Assembly (NCBI GenBank): GCA_947305005.1
Contig: CAMZCM010000008.1
Coordinates: 31,817-95,816, forward strand
DNA: 64,000 nt
Direction of reading: 5' to 3'
From: an uncultured Prevotellaceae bacterium
Lineage (GTDB): Bacteria; Bacteroidota; Bacteroidia; Bacteroidales; Bacteroidaceae
The notes under the pieces were generated by a model, which was not told where the DNA came from, ran no database searches, and saw only the letters and a list, made by a program, of their open reading frames with translations. Both the position numbers and the translations under genes were made by a program. This document shows, one piece after another, positions 54,292 to 62,786 of this stretch; within the stretch, counting starts at the first letter, position 1; each line of letters starts with the position of its first letter.

Positions 54292-56727
54292 TTAGAATCT
54301 TAGTGTCACACTGCCCATTGCTGTGAAACCAGCGGCGGGAATAAAGCCAATCTGGTAGTAGCGGTTCTCATCAGGATGTCCGCAACCATCGAGGATCGTG
54401 CTATAAACCCATCCGTTGGCGGCATAGTGTTTGTTGAAAATATTGTTTAGATTAGCACCAAACACTATTTCGCGTAAGCCGAGCTTGCGACGGCATGGAA
54501 GAGTATAAGTGATGTTCAGATCAGATGCAGAATAAGCAGGTAGTGAACGATCCTCATTTTCTGTGTTATCAAGGAACTGGCGGCTGACGAAATTGGTGTG
54601 CCATACTGCTTGTAGGCCTTTCCAATGAAAATCAATAAAGCCGTTGAGAATGGTTGACGGGGAGAAAGCAAGCGTGGAGTTGTCGTAATGAATGGTGCGG
54701 AAGCTGTCCTCCCAGTCAACGCTGGCTTCCTCATCGAAGTCCAGAATGCGGTTTTGGCTTAAGGCAGCATTTCCCTCCAGGGAAAGCCATTTGGTGAGGT
54801 CTACGCCTGCCGTCAATTCCACACCCATGCGATAACTCTTGCTGATATTGGTTGTCAACTTCTCACCTATATCACTTTCCATACCCGTCTGAACAAACTG
54901 GTTAGAGTAATCCATAAAATAGAAATTACCTAGTGCATGCCAATGACGACCTGTATAGCCATATCCCATTTCATAGTCGAAAACCCATTCTGCTTGTGGA
55001 GAGGGGTAATTGCCGTTATCTGTGAAATTGTTACGCTCAGGTTCACGATGAGTGATGGCTTCAGACAAATAGAATTGATGTCCATCACGATGCCAACTTA
55101 AACCCGCTTTGGGATTAAAGAAATGGTACTGTTTGTTGATATCGAGATAGTGTTTAGCATAAGTTCCATCTGACTGCTTGATGAATTTATCATTATAGCC
55201 ATCTGTTTTATAACCCACGTGACGATATTGGACATCACCATAGAGATTCCACTCTTTATCCACATGATAAGTGGCTTTCAGGTAGATGTTATTATCATAC
55301 TTCGATGCATCAGAATCGTAATATGTATAACGTCCGTTGGCCAGAATATCTGCGCTAATGGCAGCATCTTTGATATAGGTGATATAACCAAAGTGGTTAC
55401 CCTTGAAACGTTGTAGAGCGATACCTCCGATGAAATCCCAGTTATAGCCTTTATAGCTGCTATTCCAAATCAAGCCATAAGTGTGCTGTTCCAGTCCTTT
55501 CTGACGCACAACGTCGCTCTTCTTTTCCTTTCCACCAGATTTGAAATAGTTGAGGCCGAATTTCTTGGGTAGTTTATTATCTGGGCGGAACTCCTCGTAG
55601 TAACCATAACCGTAGGTATAGTGTAAGGAGGCTGTGGTCGTCCAGTGACTATTGATATCCCAAGCCATAGAGAGAATGTTGTGATCTTGCCAGAAATTGT
55701 CAGTTGTACGATTCCAAAGGCTACCATCTGCCATCTTGTAACGTTCGGTTTGATAGTTGCCATCAGCATCGCGGACAAAGAGGCCGTCATTACCAATAGC
55801 CAAGCCCTCATAAAGTGAATTGAACCGACCGAGGCCGCGGTCGTAGAGGTCTTGATAGGTTTTGATACCTGTAGATGTGGTATAACTCCAGGAACCGTCA
55901 TCGTAGCTTCCGTCCATGAGACTGTAATCATTATTACCTGCCGTTACTCCGTTCCAGGCCTGCCCCGTTTGTTCATAGTTGCCGATGTTCTTGTAGCGAA
56001 TGGTCAAGCGGTCGTTGGGCATCCAAGTCAAACCTCCATAGTATGAACCTGATTGTCCGTCTGTACCATGAAGATAGCCATCGGTTTGTGTCTGGTGCCA
56101 AGCACCATCTAAAACAAGCTTGTTCCACAGCAGACCCGTAGAGAATTGGGCACCATAGTTCATGGTATTATATGAACCATAGGAATAGTTCACTTCTGCC
56201 CTTGGTGTCATGTATGGAGTTGCTGTTGAAAGAGCTATAGTACCACCGAAAGCTCCGTCACCATTGGTACTCGTACCTACACCACGCTGTACCTGAACGC
56301 TTCCAAGCAGAGAAGCATATGAATTCATATTCGCCCAGAATACACATTGGTCTTCAGGGGAGTTCAGCGATACGCCGTCCAAAGTTACATTGATGCGTGA
56401 GTCACCAGCTCCACGAATACGCATATAGGTGGTTCCTGTACCTAATCCGTTTTCGCCCCATGCCACGACACCAGGTGTACGTGCCAGCAGAAAAGGCAGC
56501 TCACGTCCTGTTTTCGAGTGTTGTTGTAGCTCCTCCTTTTTGATATTCGAGACAGCAAAAGGTGCGTCCTTCTGCACACGAACGGCACTAATTATGACTT
56601 CTTGCATGTGCTCCAACTGAAGAGAGTCAGTTGTCTCTTCCGCCTTTACAGCAGAGCTGCTCATCAATCCAATGAGTACCATGAGACCAATCAGTCTCTT
56701 TGTCATTTTTGTTTTTTCTTTTGTCAT
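54292..56727 (-). CDS. TonB-dependent outer-membrane receptor for thiamine
   Basis: The 811-residue protein has a signal peptide (M1 or M8 start, ending SSAVKAEE), a plug domain (VIISAVRVQKDAPFAVSNIK, LPFLLARTPGVVAWGENG, MRIRGAGDSRINVTLDGV) and a 22-strand beta-barrel that ends in the usual aromatic residue (GSVTLRF). It should carry thiamine or a phosphorylated precursor over the outer membrane, with energy from TonB. Substrate assignment rests on the TPP riboswitch directly upstream and the PnuT gene downstream. Confidence 0.92.
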   Translation of the reverse strand: MTKEKTKMTKRLIGLMVLIGLMSSSAVKAEETTDSLQLEHMQEVIISAVRVQKDAPFAVSNIKKEELQQHSKTGRELPFLLARTPGVVAWGENGLGTGTTYMRIRGAGDSRINVTLDGVSLNSPEDQCVFWANMNSYASLLGSVQVQRGVGTSTNGDGAFGGTIALSTATPYMTPRAEVNYSYGSYNTMNYGAQFSTGLLWNKLVLDGAWHQTQTDGYLHGTDGQSGSYYGGLTWMPNDRLTIRYKNIGNYEQTGQAWNGVTAGNNDYSLMDGSYDDGSWSYTTSTGIKTYQDLYDRGLGRFNSLYEGLAIGNDGLFVRDADGNYQTERYKMADGSLWNRTTDNFWQDHNILSMAWDINSHWTTTASLHYTYGYGYYEEFRPDNKLPKKFGLNYFKSGGKEKKSDVVRQKGLEQHTYGLIWNSSYKGYNWDFIGGIALQRFKGNHFGYITYIKDAAISADILANGRYTYYDSDASKYDNNIYLKATYHVDKEWNLYGDVQYRHVGYKTDGYNDKFIKQSDGTYAKHYLDINKQYHFFNPKAGLSWHRDGHQFYLSEAITHREPERNNFTDNGNYPSPQAEWVFDYEMGYGYTGRHWHALGNFYFMDYSNQFVQTGMESDIGEKLTTNISKSYRMGVELTAGVDLTKWLSLEGNAALSQNRILDFDEEASVDWEDSFRTIHYDNSTLAFSPSTILNGFIDFHWKGLQAVWHTNFVSRQFLDNTENEDRSLPAYSASDLNITYTLPCRRKLGLREIVFGANLNNIFNKHYAANGWVYSTILDGCGHPDENRYYQIGFIPAAGFTAMGSVTLRF

Positions 56728-56759
56728 TTTCCTTTATTATTATATAGGTTTAACAATAA

Positions 56760-56869
56760 AGGGGCGCAGTATATCCCTGCTTTGAAGATTCCGCTTATCA
56801 TCCCTACGTCGGTATTATCCGCATCAGGTGAGAGGGTTTGATCTCAGCCCGTCATCAAACGAGCACCCC
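56760..56869 (-). promoter_or_regulatory. TPP riboswitch (THI-box)
   Basis: Read on the minus strand, the aptamer signature is complete: GGGGTGC, GGGCTGAGATCAAACCC, ACCTGATGCGGATAATACC, GACGTAGGGA and a closing GCGCCCC (pairs with GGGGTGC through one G-T). It controls the receptor-pnuT operon. The aptamer ends about 33 bp before the start codon and no clear terminator follows, so control is probably of translation. Confidence 0.95.
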
Positions 56870-56884
56870 TTGATAATTCGGCCG

Positions 56885-56892
56885 CAAAGGTA
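56885..56892 (-). promoter_or_regulatory. -7 box upstream of the TPP riboswitch
   Basis: TACCTTTG on the minus strand, 16 bp before the first aptamer helix. Confidence 0.65.
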
Positions 56893-56998
56893 CAAATTTT
56901 ATTCATACCATACATAACAAAAGGAGGAATAATTGTCAGATTTGTATGATAAGAACAAAAAAGAATAGTAAGAATACTTGATTATAGATAAAAACGCT

Positions 56999-57006
56999 TA
57001 ATTTTG
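56999..57006 (+). promoter_or_regulatory. -7 box directly before the araC-type start codon
   Basis: TAATTTTG ends only 5 bp before ATG 57012, so the transcript may have almost no leader. Confidence 0.45.
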
Positions 57007-57011
57007 TGCCC

Positions 57012-57884
57012 ATGAAAAACCTTCATCTACCTTTTGAATACATTTCCGTTCAAGATACAGAGAATGCATTCAACGATCATCACCACATGTTGTCATATAC
57101 TGACTTTTGTGGCTTTTTCCTTTGTCAGCATGGCTGGGTGGATGTCAGCTTGAATGAGCAGACGTTTCATATTCAGGAGGGTGATGTGTATTTTTATATG
57201 CCTTCCACTTTCGTGTGCCTACTTAATTACGCCGCTGATGTAGAAGGTATTGCTGTGAAATGCAAAGTGGATTTTCTTTTACCTCTGATGGAACAGATGT
57301 TCAGTGGAGGTGGGGTGTTGGCCATGCGCGACAATCCTTGTATATCACTATCTGATGCTCAACGTCGTAGCCTTGAGAGCCTGACGACAATGGTACGTGA
57401 GCGCCTTCAACAACTGGAAACAGCATCGAATGATGACAGTTCTACTTATATTTTACAGCGCCTTGTCATGAGTCTTGCGGAAAGCTTGTTTCATGAATTG
57501 ATTTTTGATTATGCCAGTAATCAGTCTATTCGTCCTCAAATTCATGATAATAAGGACCGAATATTCCAAGCGTTTCTTGTTTCGCTCTTCCATAATTATA
57601 AAAAGGAGCGCGAGGTGGCGTTTTATGCAGCTGAACAGTGTCTTTCTCCTCGCTATTTCTCCAGTGTGATCAAAGAGAAGAGCGGACATTCTGCTCTTCA
57701 GTGGATTGTCCAGATGGTCATCAGTTCTGCCCGACAGATTCTGACGACGACCAACTTAAGCATTAAGGAAATAGCTATGGACTTTAATTTTCCCTCCCAA
57801 TCATTCTTTGGCAAATACTTCAAACAATATGTCGGTGTGTCGCCCAAAGAATATCGCTTGCAGGAGAAGTTGGCAAAGTTGTAA
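57012..57884 (+). CDS. AraC-family transcription regulator
   Basis: From ATG 57012 (MKNLHLPFEYISV) the protein has 290 residues. The frame also allows GTG 57006, but that lies within the promoter. The N-terminal cupin-like sensor domain (about 20-110) has CQHGWVDVSLNEQTFHIQEGDVYFYMP. The C-terminal AraC double helix-turn-helix (about 195-285) has EQCLSPRYFSSVIKEKSGHS, IKEIAMDFNFPSQSFFGKYFKQYVG and SPKEYR. The genes it controls are unknown. It points away from the thiamine operon and towards the lipoprotein and glycosidase-like genes. Confidence 0.92.
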   Translation: MKNLHLPFEYISVQDTENAFNDHHHMLSYTDFCGFFLCQHGWVDVSLNEQTFHIQEGDVYFYMPSTFVCLLNYAADVEGIAVKCKVDFLLPLMEQMFSGGGVLAMRDNPCISLSDAQRRSLESLTTMVRERLQQLETASNDDSSTYILQRLVMSLAESLFHELIFDYASNQSIRPQIHDNKDRIFQAFLVSLFHNYKKEREVAFYAAEQCLSPRYFSSVIKEKSGHSALQWIVQMVISSARQILTTTNLSIKEIAMDFNFPSQSFFGKYFKQYVGVSPKEYRLQEKLAKL

Positions 57885-58003
57885 GCAAGAATTGTTTTTC
57901 GCAAAGGCCCTGTGGTGGGGATAGAAACATACACAAAAGCACAAATAATCGTAATCCCCTATTAGGAATAGGGAAAATCCCATCATGCTTTAGGAATAGT
58001 ATT

Positions 58004-58034
58004 TTGTACCGGTTCGCAAAAGTGCCTACTTTTG
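58004..58034 (+). promoter_or_regulatory. Promoter of the 186-residue lipoprotein gene
   Basis: TTG (58004-58006) and TACTTTTG (58027-58034) stand 20 bp apart, with a leader of about 22 nt. Positions 57885-58003 hold nothing else recognisable. Confidence 0.75.
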
Positions 58035-58061
58035 CAGTGTCAAACTTAAAAAATTACAACT

Positions 58062-58622
58062 ATGAAGAATTGGTACAAAAATATGTGGATGGTGAGTTGC
58101 TTGCTCATCGCTACAATAGGAATGACGAGTTGCGAGGATGTTTACTACTGGATAGAGGACTCGGAAGTGGGTTACGCAGTGAGCGGACACTGGTTCGGCG
58201 ATATGGATATGTATAATGCCTATACCGGCGAAAAGGCCCGAGGCTCAGAAGTAGAATTCTACAGCGGATGGAGCTATGATCATGGTCGTGGTGTGGAGAT
58301 CGACTATTATTATCATGCACGTCCCGTGCGTAATGAATTTGATTGGGAAGTGGTGAATGGCAACATCTACCTGACGTTCCTCGATAATCCTGATTTAGAC
58401 TGTGTGATTGGCGACTATCGTCTTTCCGGTGATTATTTCTCTGGTTATATAGATGGCTACGATGGTTACAGCACTCACTTCAGCTTACGCAGCTATGACC
58501 GCTATTGGGACAGTTACGGTTACAATAGTTACTCCACCCGTGCGATAGAGGATAGCGACAGCACACAAGTGAAGGGTATTCGTGGCTGCAATATGAAGAA
58601 GATTGAAAATAATAAGGAATAA
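58062..58622 (+). CDS. Tyr/Asp-rich lipoprotein of unknown function
   Basis: The 186-residue protein has a lipoprotein signal (LLIATIGMTSC, C24) followed by an acidic start (EDVYYWIEDSE), which may direct it to the cell surface. The mature part is rich in Tyr, Asp and Gly, with a strand pattern such as VEFYSGWSYDHGRGVEIDYY, DCVIGDYRLSGDYFSGYIDG and HFSLRSYDRYW. No family was recognised. It lies between the AraC gene and the glycosidase-like gene, with its own promoter. Confidence 0.8.
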   Translation: MKNWYKNMWMVSCLLIATIGMTSCEDVYYWIEDSEVGYAVSGHWFGDMDMYNAYTGEKARGSEVEFYSGWSYDHGRGVEIDYYYHARPVRNEFDWEVVNGNIYLTFLDNPDLDCVIGDYRLSGDYFSGYIDGYDGYSTHFSLRSYDRYWDSYGYNSYSTRAIEDSDSTQVKGIRGCNMKKIENNKE

Positions 58623-58773
58623 TAAAAACTTCTACCCTCCTACCCGTTCAGACCTTGATGACGCCGTGTCAGCAGGTTGAAGAATGGGTAGGAGTTATCA
58701 TGACTCGCGAATGTTTTCTTTGGCCTTTTTCGTTTTTGACCAATTATTATCTTAGGATTGTTGTATTTTACTA

Positions 58774-58781
58774 TACCTTTG
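58774..58781 (+). promoter_or_regulatory. -7 box of the glycosidase-like gene
   Basis: TACCTTTG, 31 bp before ATG 58813. In the 190-bp spacer before it, CTCCTACCC (58637) and GGGTAGGAG (58686) are inverted and may end the lipoprotein transcript. Confidence 0.6.
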
Positions 58782-58812
58782 CAGCGTTGGATCAAACGAA
58801 AAACGTATAAGA

Positions 58813-60309
58813 ATGACAAAGAAAAGAATTTGGATGGTATGGGGAATGGCATTGATTGCCATAGGAATGAGTGCACAGTCGCACAAATCGCTGGTGCCTA
58901 GCAAACCGTCGGCCGTTCCCGACTATTTCTCCACATGGAACATTCAGGGCTATGTCGTGAGTTATGATGGGCCTGCGACTGTTCGTGTGATGACAGAGCA
59001 ATATATGTTCGGCGACGGGCCGCTGGAGGGTTGGACACGTTTCTTCCCCGACTTCCGTGAGGACCTTATTTTCTTGATGGATGACTCATGGGATATTCCC
59101 ATCAATGACCATCGTAGCGAGATAATGGGAGAAGCGCGTTTGGATAACGAACGTTTCCCCAGTTGCAAAGGCAACCTGAAAAAACTGGTGCGTATGACTA
59201 AGAAAGCGGGTTGGAAAGGCCTGGGCGGATGGCTTTGTGCACAAGAGGCAAGTGCTGCTTCCGATGCCGGCGATCCAGAATCCTACTGGACAGCTCGTTT
59301 GAAAGAAAATTATAAGGCAGGAATGGCGTATTGGAAAGTGGATTACGGACGTCAGGAGAAGAACCAGCTTTGGCGTGAGCGACTGACAGAACTGGGCCGT
59401 AAGTATGCTCCCGGAATGCCCATTGAGCACGCTTTTACTTATCCCGTCATTGAGAAAAGTGACGTGTTCCGTACCTATGATGTGGAGGTTGTCACCTCAG
59501 TACCTGTCACCTTGCAACGTGTAATACGTCTGCTGAAATACAAGACCGAACCGGGAAATCTGGGCCTCATCAATTGTGAGGACGAGCCGCTGATAGCCGT
59601 TGGGTTGGGATGTGTCATCGGTGTGATGCGTCATCCGTTGAACAAGCCTCTGCCCAATGGTCTCTCCGATCATGTTTTCCCGTATGCCGGACGTAACCTG
59701 AAAGCACGACTTGATGAAGTAAACCGAGCCTTGAAGTGGCACCGTCTGGCTGCACCCTTTGCTGTCAACAATGATGCTCTGTTCTCAGAACAGCAGCTCA
59801 CGGATGTGTGGTGTTTGGGCGAGCGGGAAACATGGGAACCGAGTCACCATCCTGGTGATACCCTTCGCCAATCAGCACCTGCTGTCATCAGCCGTTGTAT
59901 GCCTCTGCCTGAGGTGCGTTCTGAAGGGGATGATGTGCCTTACGTCATGGCTTCGCGTTATCCGAACGATGCTGTCTGTGTTGCCACAGCCGAACGCTTA
60001 TTATTAAAGGAACACACGTGGGAGACGCCTCGCGTAGATATCACCTTGCAGATGGGAGATGCTAAAGGTCCTATAGGCATCTTTGGCTACTACAAATCCT
60101 TGACGCTTTGCTATGACGAACCCATAGCAGCCAATGCACGTATTTGGGCACAAGATCTGATGGGTAAACAACCCGTAGATATCACTTCAGCTGCAAGAAT
60201 AGCAGGCAACACCCTCATTCTACCAGGTTCTCTGCTTGAGCGTATCGGCACTCAAGCTTCTACGTCTGGTGATGAGTCGGCGCCAGGATTGGTAGTGATT
60301 ATTGAATAA
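58813..60309 (+). CDS. Secreted glycoside-hydrolase-like TIM-barrel protein
   Basis: The 498-residue protein has a signal peptide (about 1-22, IAIGMSAQ). Residues 40-330 look like an (alpha/beta)8 barrel of the alpha-galactosidase type: FSTWNIQGY, IFLMDDSWDIP, KKAGWKGLGGWLCAQEA and YWKVDYG (D177 in the position of a catalytic nucleophile). A C-terminal beta domain follows (about 390-498). The exact family was not recognised and the activity is a proposal. It is probably a single-gene unit, ending at a terminator-like hairpin. Confidence 0.6.
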   Translation: MTKKRIWMVWGMALIAIGMSAQSHKSLVPSKPSAVPDYFSTWNIQGYVVSYDGPATVRVMTEQYMFGDGPLEGWTRFFPDFREDLIFLMDDSWDIPINDHRSEIMGEARLDNERFPSCKGNLKKLVRMTKKAGWKGLGGWLCAQEASAASDAGDPESYWTARLKENYKAGMAYWKVDYGRQEKNQLWRERLTELGRKYAPGMPIEHAFTYPVIEKSDVFRTYDVEVVTSVPVTLQRVIRLLKYKTEPGNLGLINCEDEPLIAVGLGCVIGVMRHPLNKPLPNGLSDHVFPYAGRNLKARLDEVNRALKWHRLAAPFAVNNDALFSEQQLTDVWCLGERETWEPSHHPGDTLRQSAPAVISRCMPLPEVRSEGDDVPYVMASRYPNDAVCVATAERLLLKEHTWETPRVDITLQMGDAKGPIGIFGYYKSLTLCYDEPIAANARIWAQDLMGKQPVDITSAARIAGNTLILPGSLLERIGTQASTSGDESAPGLVVIIE

Positions 60310-60345
60310 GTAAAATGCGGACAGTTATCAATCAGAATACCGTTT

Positions 60346-60372
60346 CCTAAAGAAAAACAAGCTTTTCTTAGG
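60346..60372. terminator. Bidirectional terminator hairpin with ACAAGC loop
   Basis: CCTAAAGAAAA and TTTTCTTAGG pair with one bulged A around ACAAGC. It lies between two convergent genes and directly abuts the DUF4143 stop. Loop and inner stem are identical to those of the hairpin at 12014-12081. Confidence 0.75.
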
Positions 60373-61584
60373 CTAACATATAATCGTCCCAACCTCGCTA
60401 TTCAGGAAATCCTCCAGGCTCACACCACCGGTGCCTACCACAAACGAACGCGTGGGGTGAAAGGCCTCTACAAACTCGGGCAATCCAGAATTCATTCCTC
60501 TGCGGCCACTCTTCACCTCAATGGCGGTCACCTCACCATCGTGAACAATCACAAAATCCACCTCCAAATCGCCTTGAGCAGCATTTCTCGACGGCTCACG
60601 CCAATAATACACCTTAAAATCCAGCTCGTCAGCCATACTCATCAGGTGCGCCCCCACGGCACTCTCTACCCAGCGGCCCCATGCCTTTGTGTCTGTCCTG
60701 TCAGTCACAAACCCACGCCCTTTGTAGGCCGTCAGCAAGGCGTTGTTATACACCTGGTATTTCGGTATTGAACCACGTTTGCGTGCCTCATCGTTGGCAT
60801 ATTTCTGCAAGCCGGTCAACAAGGCGCACTGGTCCAGAATCTCCAGATAGCCGGCCAATGTGGTCACATTGCCTGCATCCTGCAACTGTCCCATCATCTT
60901 GGTGAGCGACAGGATCTCAGCCGAATAGCTGCACCCCAGCTCAAACAGCTGCTTCATCAGGGCCGGCTTGTAGATGTTCGACGTCATGATCACGTCCTTC
61001 TCGATGGCCGGAGCCACCAGCGAATCCTTGATGTATTTCCGCCACCTGTGCTCATCCTTTATCATGTGTGCAGGTCCGGGATATCCGCCAAAGTAGATAT
61101 ACTGGTCCAGCGACACTCCGAAGGCATCACGCATTTCCTGCAGGCTCCAGTGGGGCATCCTGATCAGTTCAAACCTGCCCGCCAGCGATTCTGTCAGCCC
61201 CTTCTTCAGCAGCAGACGGCTACTCCCCAGCAGCACCACCTTTAGGTTCACCCGATTGCGCGAGTCGGCGTCCCATTCCCGTTTCACCACCTCGCTCCAG
61301 TTTTCAATCTTCTGCAACTCATCTATCACTAGCAGGTACTTGTCCAATTTCCTGAGCATCATCGTGGTGCGGGCGGCCTCCCAAACGCGATGTATCCAGT
61401 CGCTGTCTTTCGGGTCCACCGCATCTGCCACCTCAATGGTATGTGGGATGGTCACCTGTGCCAGCACCTGATCCACCAGAGTGGACTTTCCCACCTGTCG
61501 TGGGCCGGCCAGCACCTGCATGAATTTTCTGGGTTCCAGAACCCGTTCCTTTAGCGTATAGAACTGTTTACGAATATACTCCAT
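60373..61584 (-). CDS. AAA-type ATPase with C-terminal DUF4143
   Basis: The 403-residue protein has an N-terminal ATPase domain with Walker A GPRQVGKST (K33) and Walker B YLLVIDELQKI. A winged-helix region follows (SYSAEILSLTKMMGQLQDAGN), then a DUF4143 nuclease-like domain (MGRWVESAVGAHL and DLEVDFVIVHDGEVTAIEVKSG, a D-x-E-x-K arrangement like PD-(D/E)xK enzymes). The family is widespread and often found in many copies in Bacteroidales genomes. Its function is unknown, perhaps toxin-like or regulatory. The promoter is covered by four phased repeats, suggesting self-control. Confidence 0.88.
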   Translation of the reverse strand: MEYIRKQFYTLKERVLEPRKFMQVLAGPRQVGKSTLVDQVLAQVTIPHTIEVADAVDPKDSDWIHRVWEAARTTMMLRKLDKYLLVIDELQKIENWSEVVKREWDADSRNRVNLKVVLLGSSRLLLKKGLTESLAGRFELIRMPHWSLQEMRDAFGVSLDQYIYFGGYPGPAHMIKDEHRWRKYIKDSLVAPAIEKDVIMTSNIYKPALMKQLFELGCSYSAEILSLTKMMGQLQDAGNVTTLAGYLEILDQCALLTGLQKYANDEARKRGSIPKYQVYNNALLTAYKGRGFVTDRTDTKAWGRWVESAVGAHLMSMADELDFKVYYWREPSRNAAQGDLEVDFVIVHDGEVTAIEVKSGRRGMNSGLPEFVEAFHPTRSFVVGTGGVSLEDFLNSEVGTIIC

Positions 61585-61657
61585 TGCTCAAATCGCTATG
61601 ATATTTTACTCAATTCTCTTTGTATTTTTACTCAAATCTCGCTGCAAAATTACTCAA
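61584..61657 (-). promoter_or_regulatory. Four operator-like repeats at exact 22-bp spacing
   Basis: TTGCTCAA at 61584 and TTACTCAA at 61606, 61628 and 61650 are each 22 bp apart. Sequence between the cores is also partly conserved (a following A/T then TCTC). The last site overlaps the -7 box TAATTTTG (61645-61652, minus strand) and the first touches the start codon. A -33 TTG lies at 61671-61673. The layout suits cooperative binding of a repressor to one face of the DNA. Confidence 0.75.
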
Positions 61658-61736
61658 TTTATTTCGAATTCAAGCAAAACACAAGAGAAATATGTCTATT
61701 CCTTCTGCTTTTAACGTTTTTGGGTGTACTGCTTGA

Positions 61737-61877
61737 ATGTCCGCTGGCTGCATCCTCGTAGGCCAGAACCAGCAAGTCGGAAAACTTCTCAACTCAAGGA
61801 TGTGGCTGAAGAAACTGAAAGCGAAGATTGTGGAAGCAAAGGAGAAGGGAGAGCCAGTGCACATCACCGTGATATGA
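61737..61877 (+). pseudogene. Short frame, possible gene remnant
   Basis: A 46-residue frame begins MSAGCILVGQNQQVGKLL and ends with WLKKLKAKIVEAKEKGEPVH and ITVI. The Lys/Glu-rich helix followed by a final strand looks protein-like, but no family was recognised. The remaining parts of 61675-61977 hold nothing clear. Confidence 0.3.
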
Positions 61878-61977
61878 TGGTCATGATACGCCCTTAATCA
61901 TGGCTCTTGTGTCTCCTTTACATGAGGAAAGTCTTCTACGAAGTAAAAAATGACTTATGGGAATCTCATATTAACAG

Positions 61978-62400
61978 TTATGGATACGTCACCGTCCAGT
62001 CATGCTGCTCCAGCCACTCACGGGTTAATTCATAGCGTTTCTTTTCTATATTGTATTTTAGAATATTCTCTGTGGCTTCATGGGTTGAATAAAAATCATC
62101 GTAATTATCTAAGAGAAAGACATAAACACGTATGGATGAATATTTCTTAAAGAAATTCTTTCGTGTGTCATGATAAGCATACGTCGTGTCTTTTAATGGT
62201 GGTACATATCTTTCCAACTGGCCAATAAGAGGAATCAATGTATCTGGATATTCGTAATTAACAACACAAATGAGTGAATCTGAACTAGTATTCCGAAATG
62301 TAAATAAATCAAAATCTGTTTCTAGGAAATCCAAAGATCCACATTGGGGCATGATAAGCATCGCTATCAGCGATATAGTGAAAAATAGTAGCTTTTTCAT
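61978..62400 (-). CDS. Small lipoprotein of unknown function
   Basis: The 140-residue protein has a lipoprotein signal (LIAMLIMPQC, C20) followed by GSLDFLETDFDLF. The mature part has strands (SLICVVNYEYPDTLIPL) and a basic middle (HDTRKNFFKKYSSIRVYVFLL), and ends ELTREWLEQHDWTVTYP. No family was recognised, though it resembles small Bacteroidales proteins that accompany surface-protein loci. It stands alone. The codon use is AT-rich compared with the housekeeping part. Confidence 0.7.
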   Translation of the reverse strand: MKKLLFFTISLIAMLIMPQCGSLDFLETDFDLFTFRNTSSDSLICVVNYEYPDTLIPLIGQLERYVPPLKDTTYAYHDTRKNFFKKYSSIRVYVFLLDNYDDFYSTHEATENILKYNIEKKRYELTREWLEQHDWTVTYP

Positions 62401-62596
62401 AATAGAAAAGGGTTAACTGGTTATCGCACCACAAAGTAACAACTTTGTCCTGAAACGACCAAAGAAAAAGGTATTTTTTTGATTTTCAGAGGATTTCTCA
62501 CCGCACAGACAACCACGTCGTGTATGGGCAACGGACCGATCATCTAATATGAAAGAGAGGACTGACAGACTACAGAGCTGCCAGTCCCCTTGCTTT

Positions 62597-62775
62597 TTCA
62601 CAGCGTGACCGCTGTTGCCCGCCCTCCGCGTAGGAGTTACGCTACGGCCGCTCTCGCCGAACAGCCCAAGGGCTGTTCTAAATCCAAAGATTTGCGCTCG
62701 CTACCGCAGGCCAGCAGCTATGAAAAACTCAGCGCCATTGCGTCATAGCGGTGAATAAATAAAGCCAGTGAATAG
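62597..62775. repeat. Degenerate third copy of the TTCACCGC module
   Basis: The end GCGGTGAATAAATAAA is identical to the end of module copy 1. The inside differs but has the same plan: GC-rich, CCAAAGATTTGCG-type sequence and an inner palindrome GAACAGCCC/GGGCTGTTC (62659-62678). No gene lies in 62401-62786. Confidence 0.55.
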
Positions 62776-62786
62776 CGAGTAGCTCA

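Noticed and set aside
62413..62601. 62-residue minus-strand open frame
   Set aside because: No signal, motif or conserved pattern; it runs into the degenerate repeat module.
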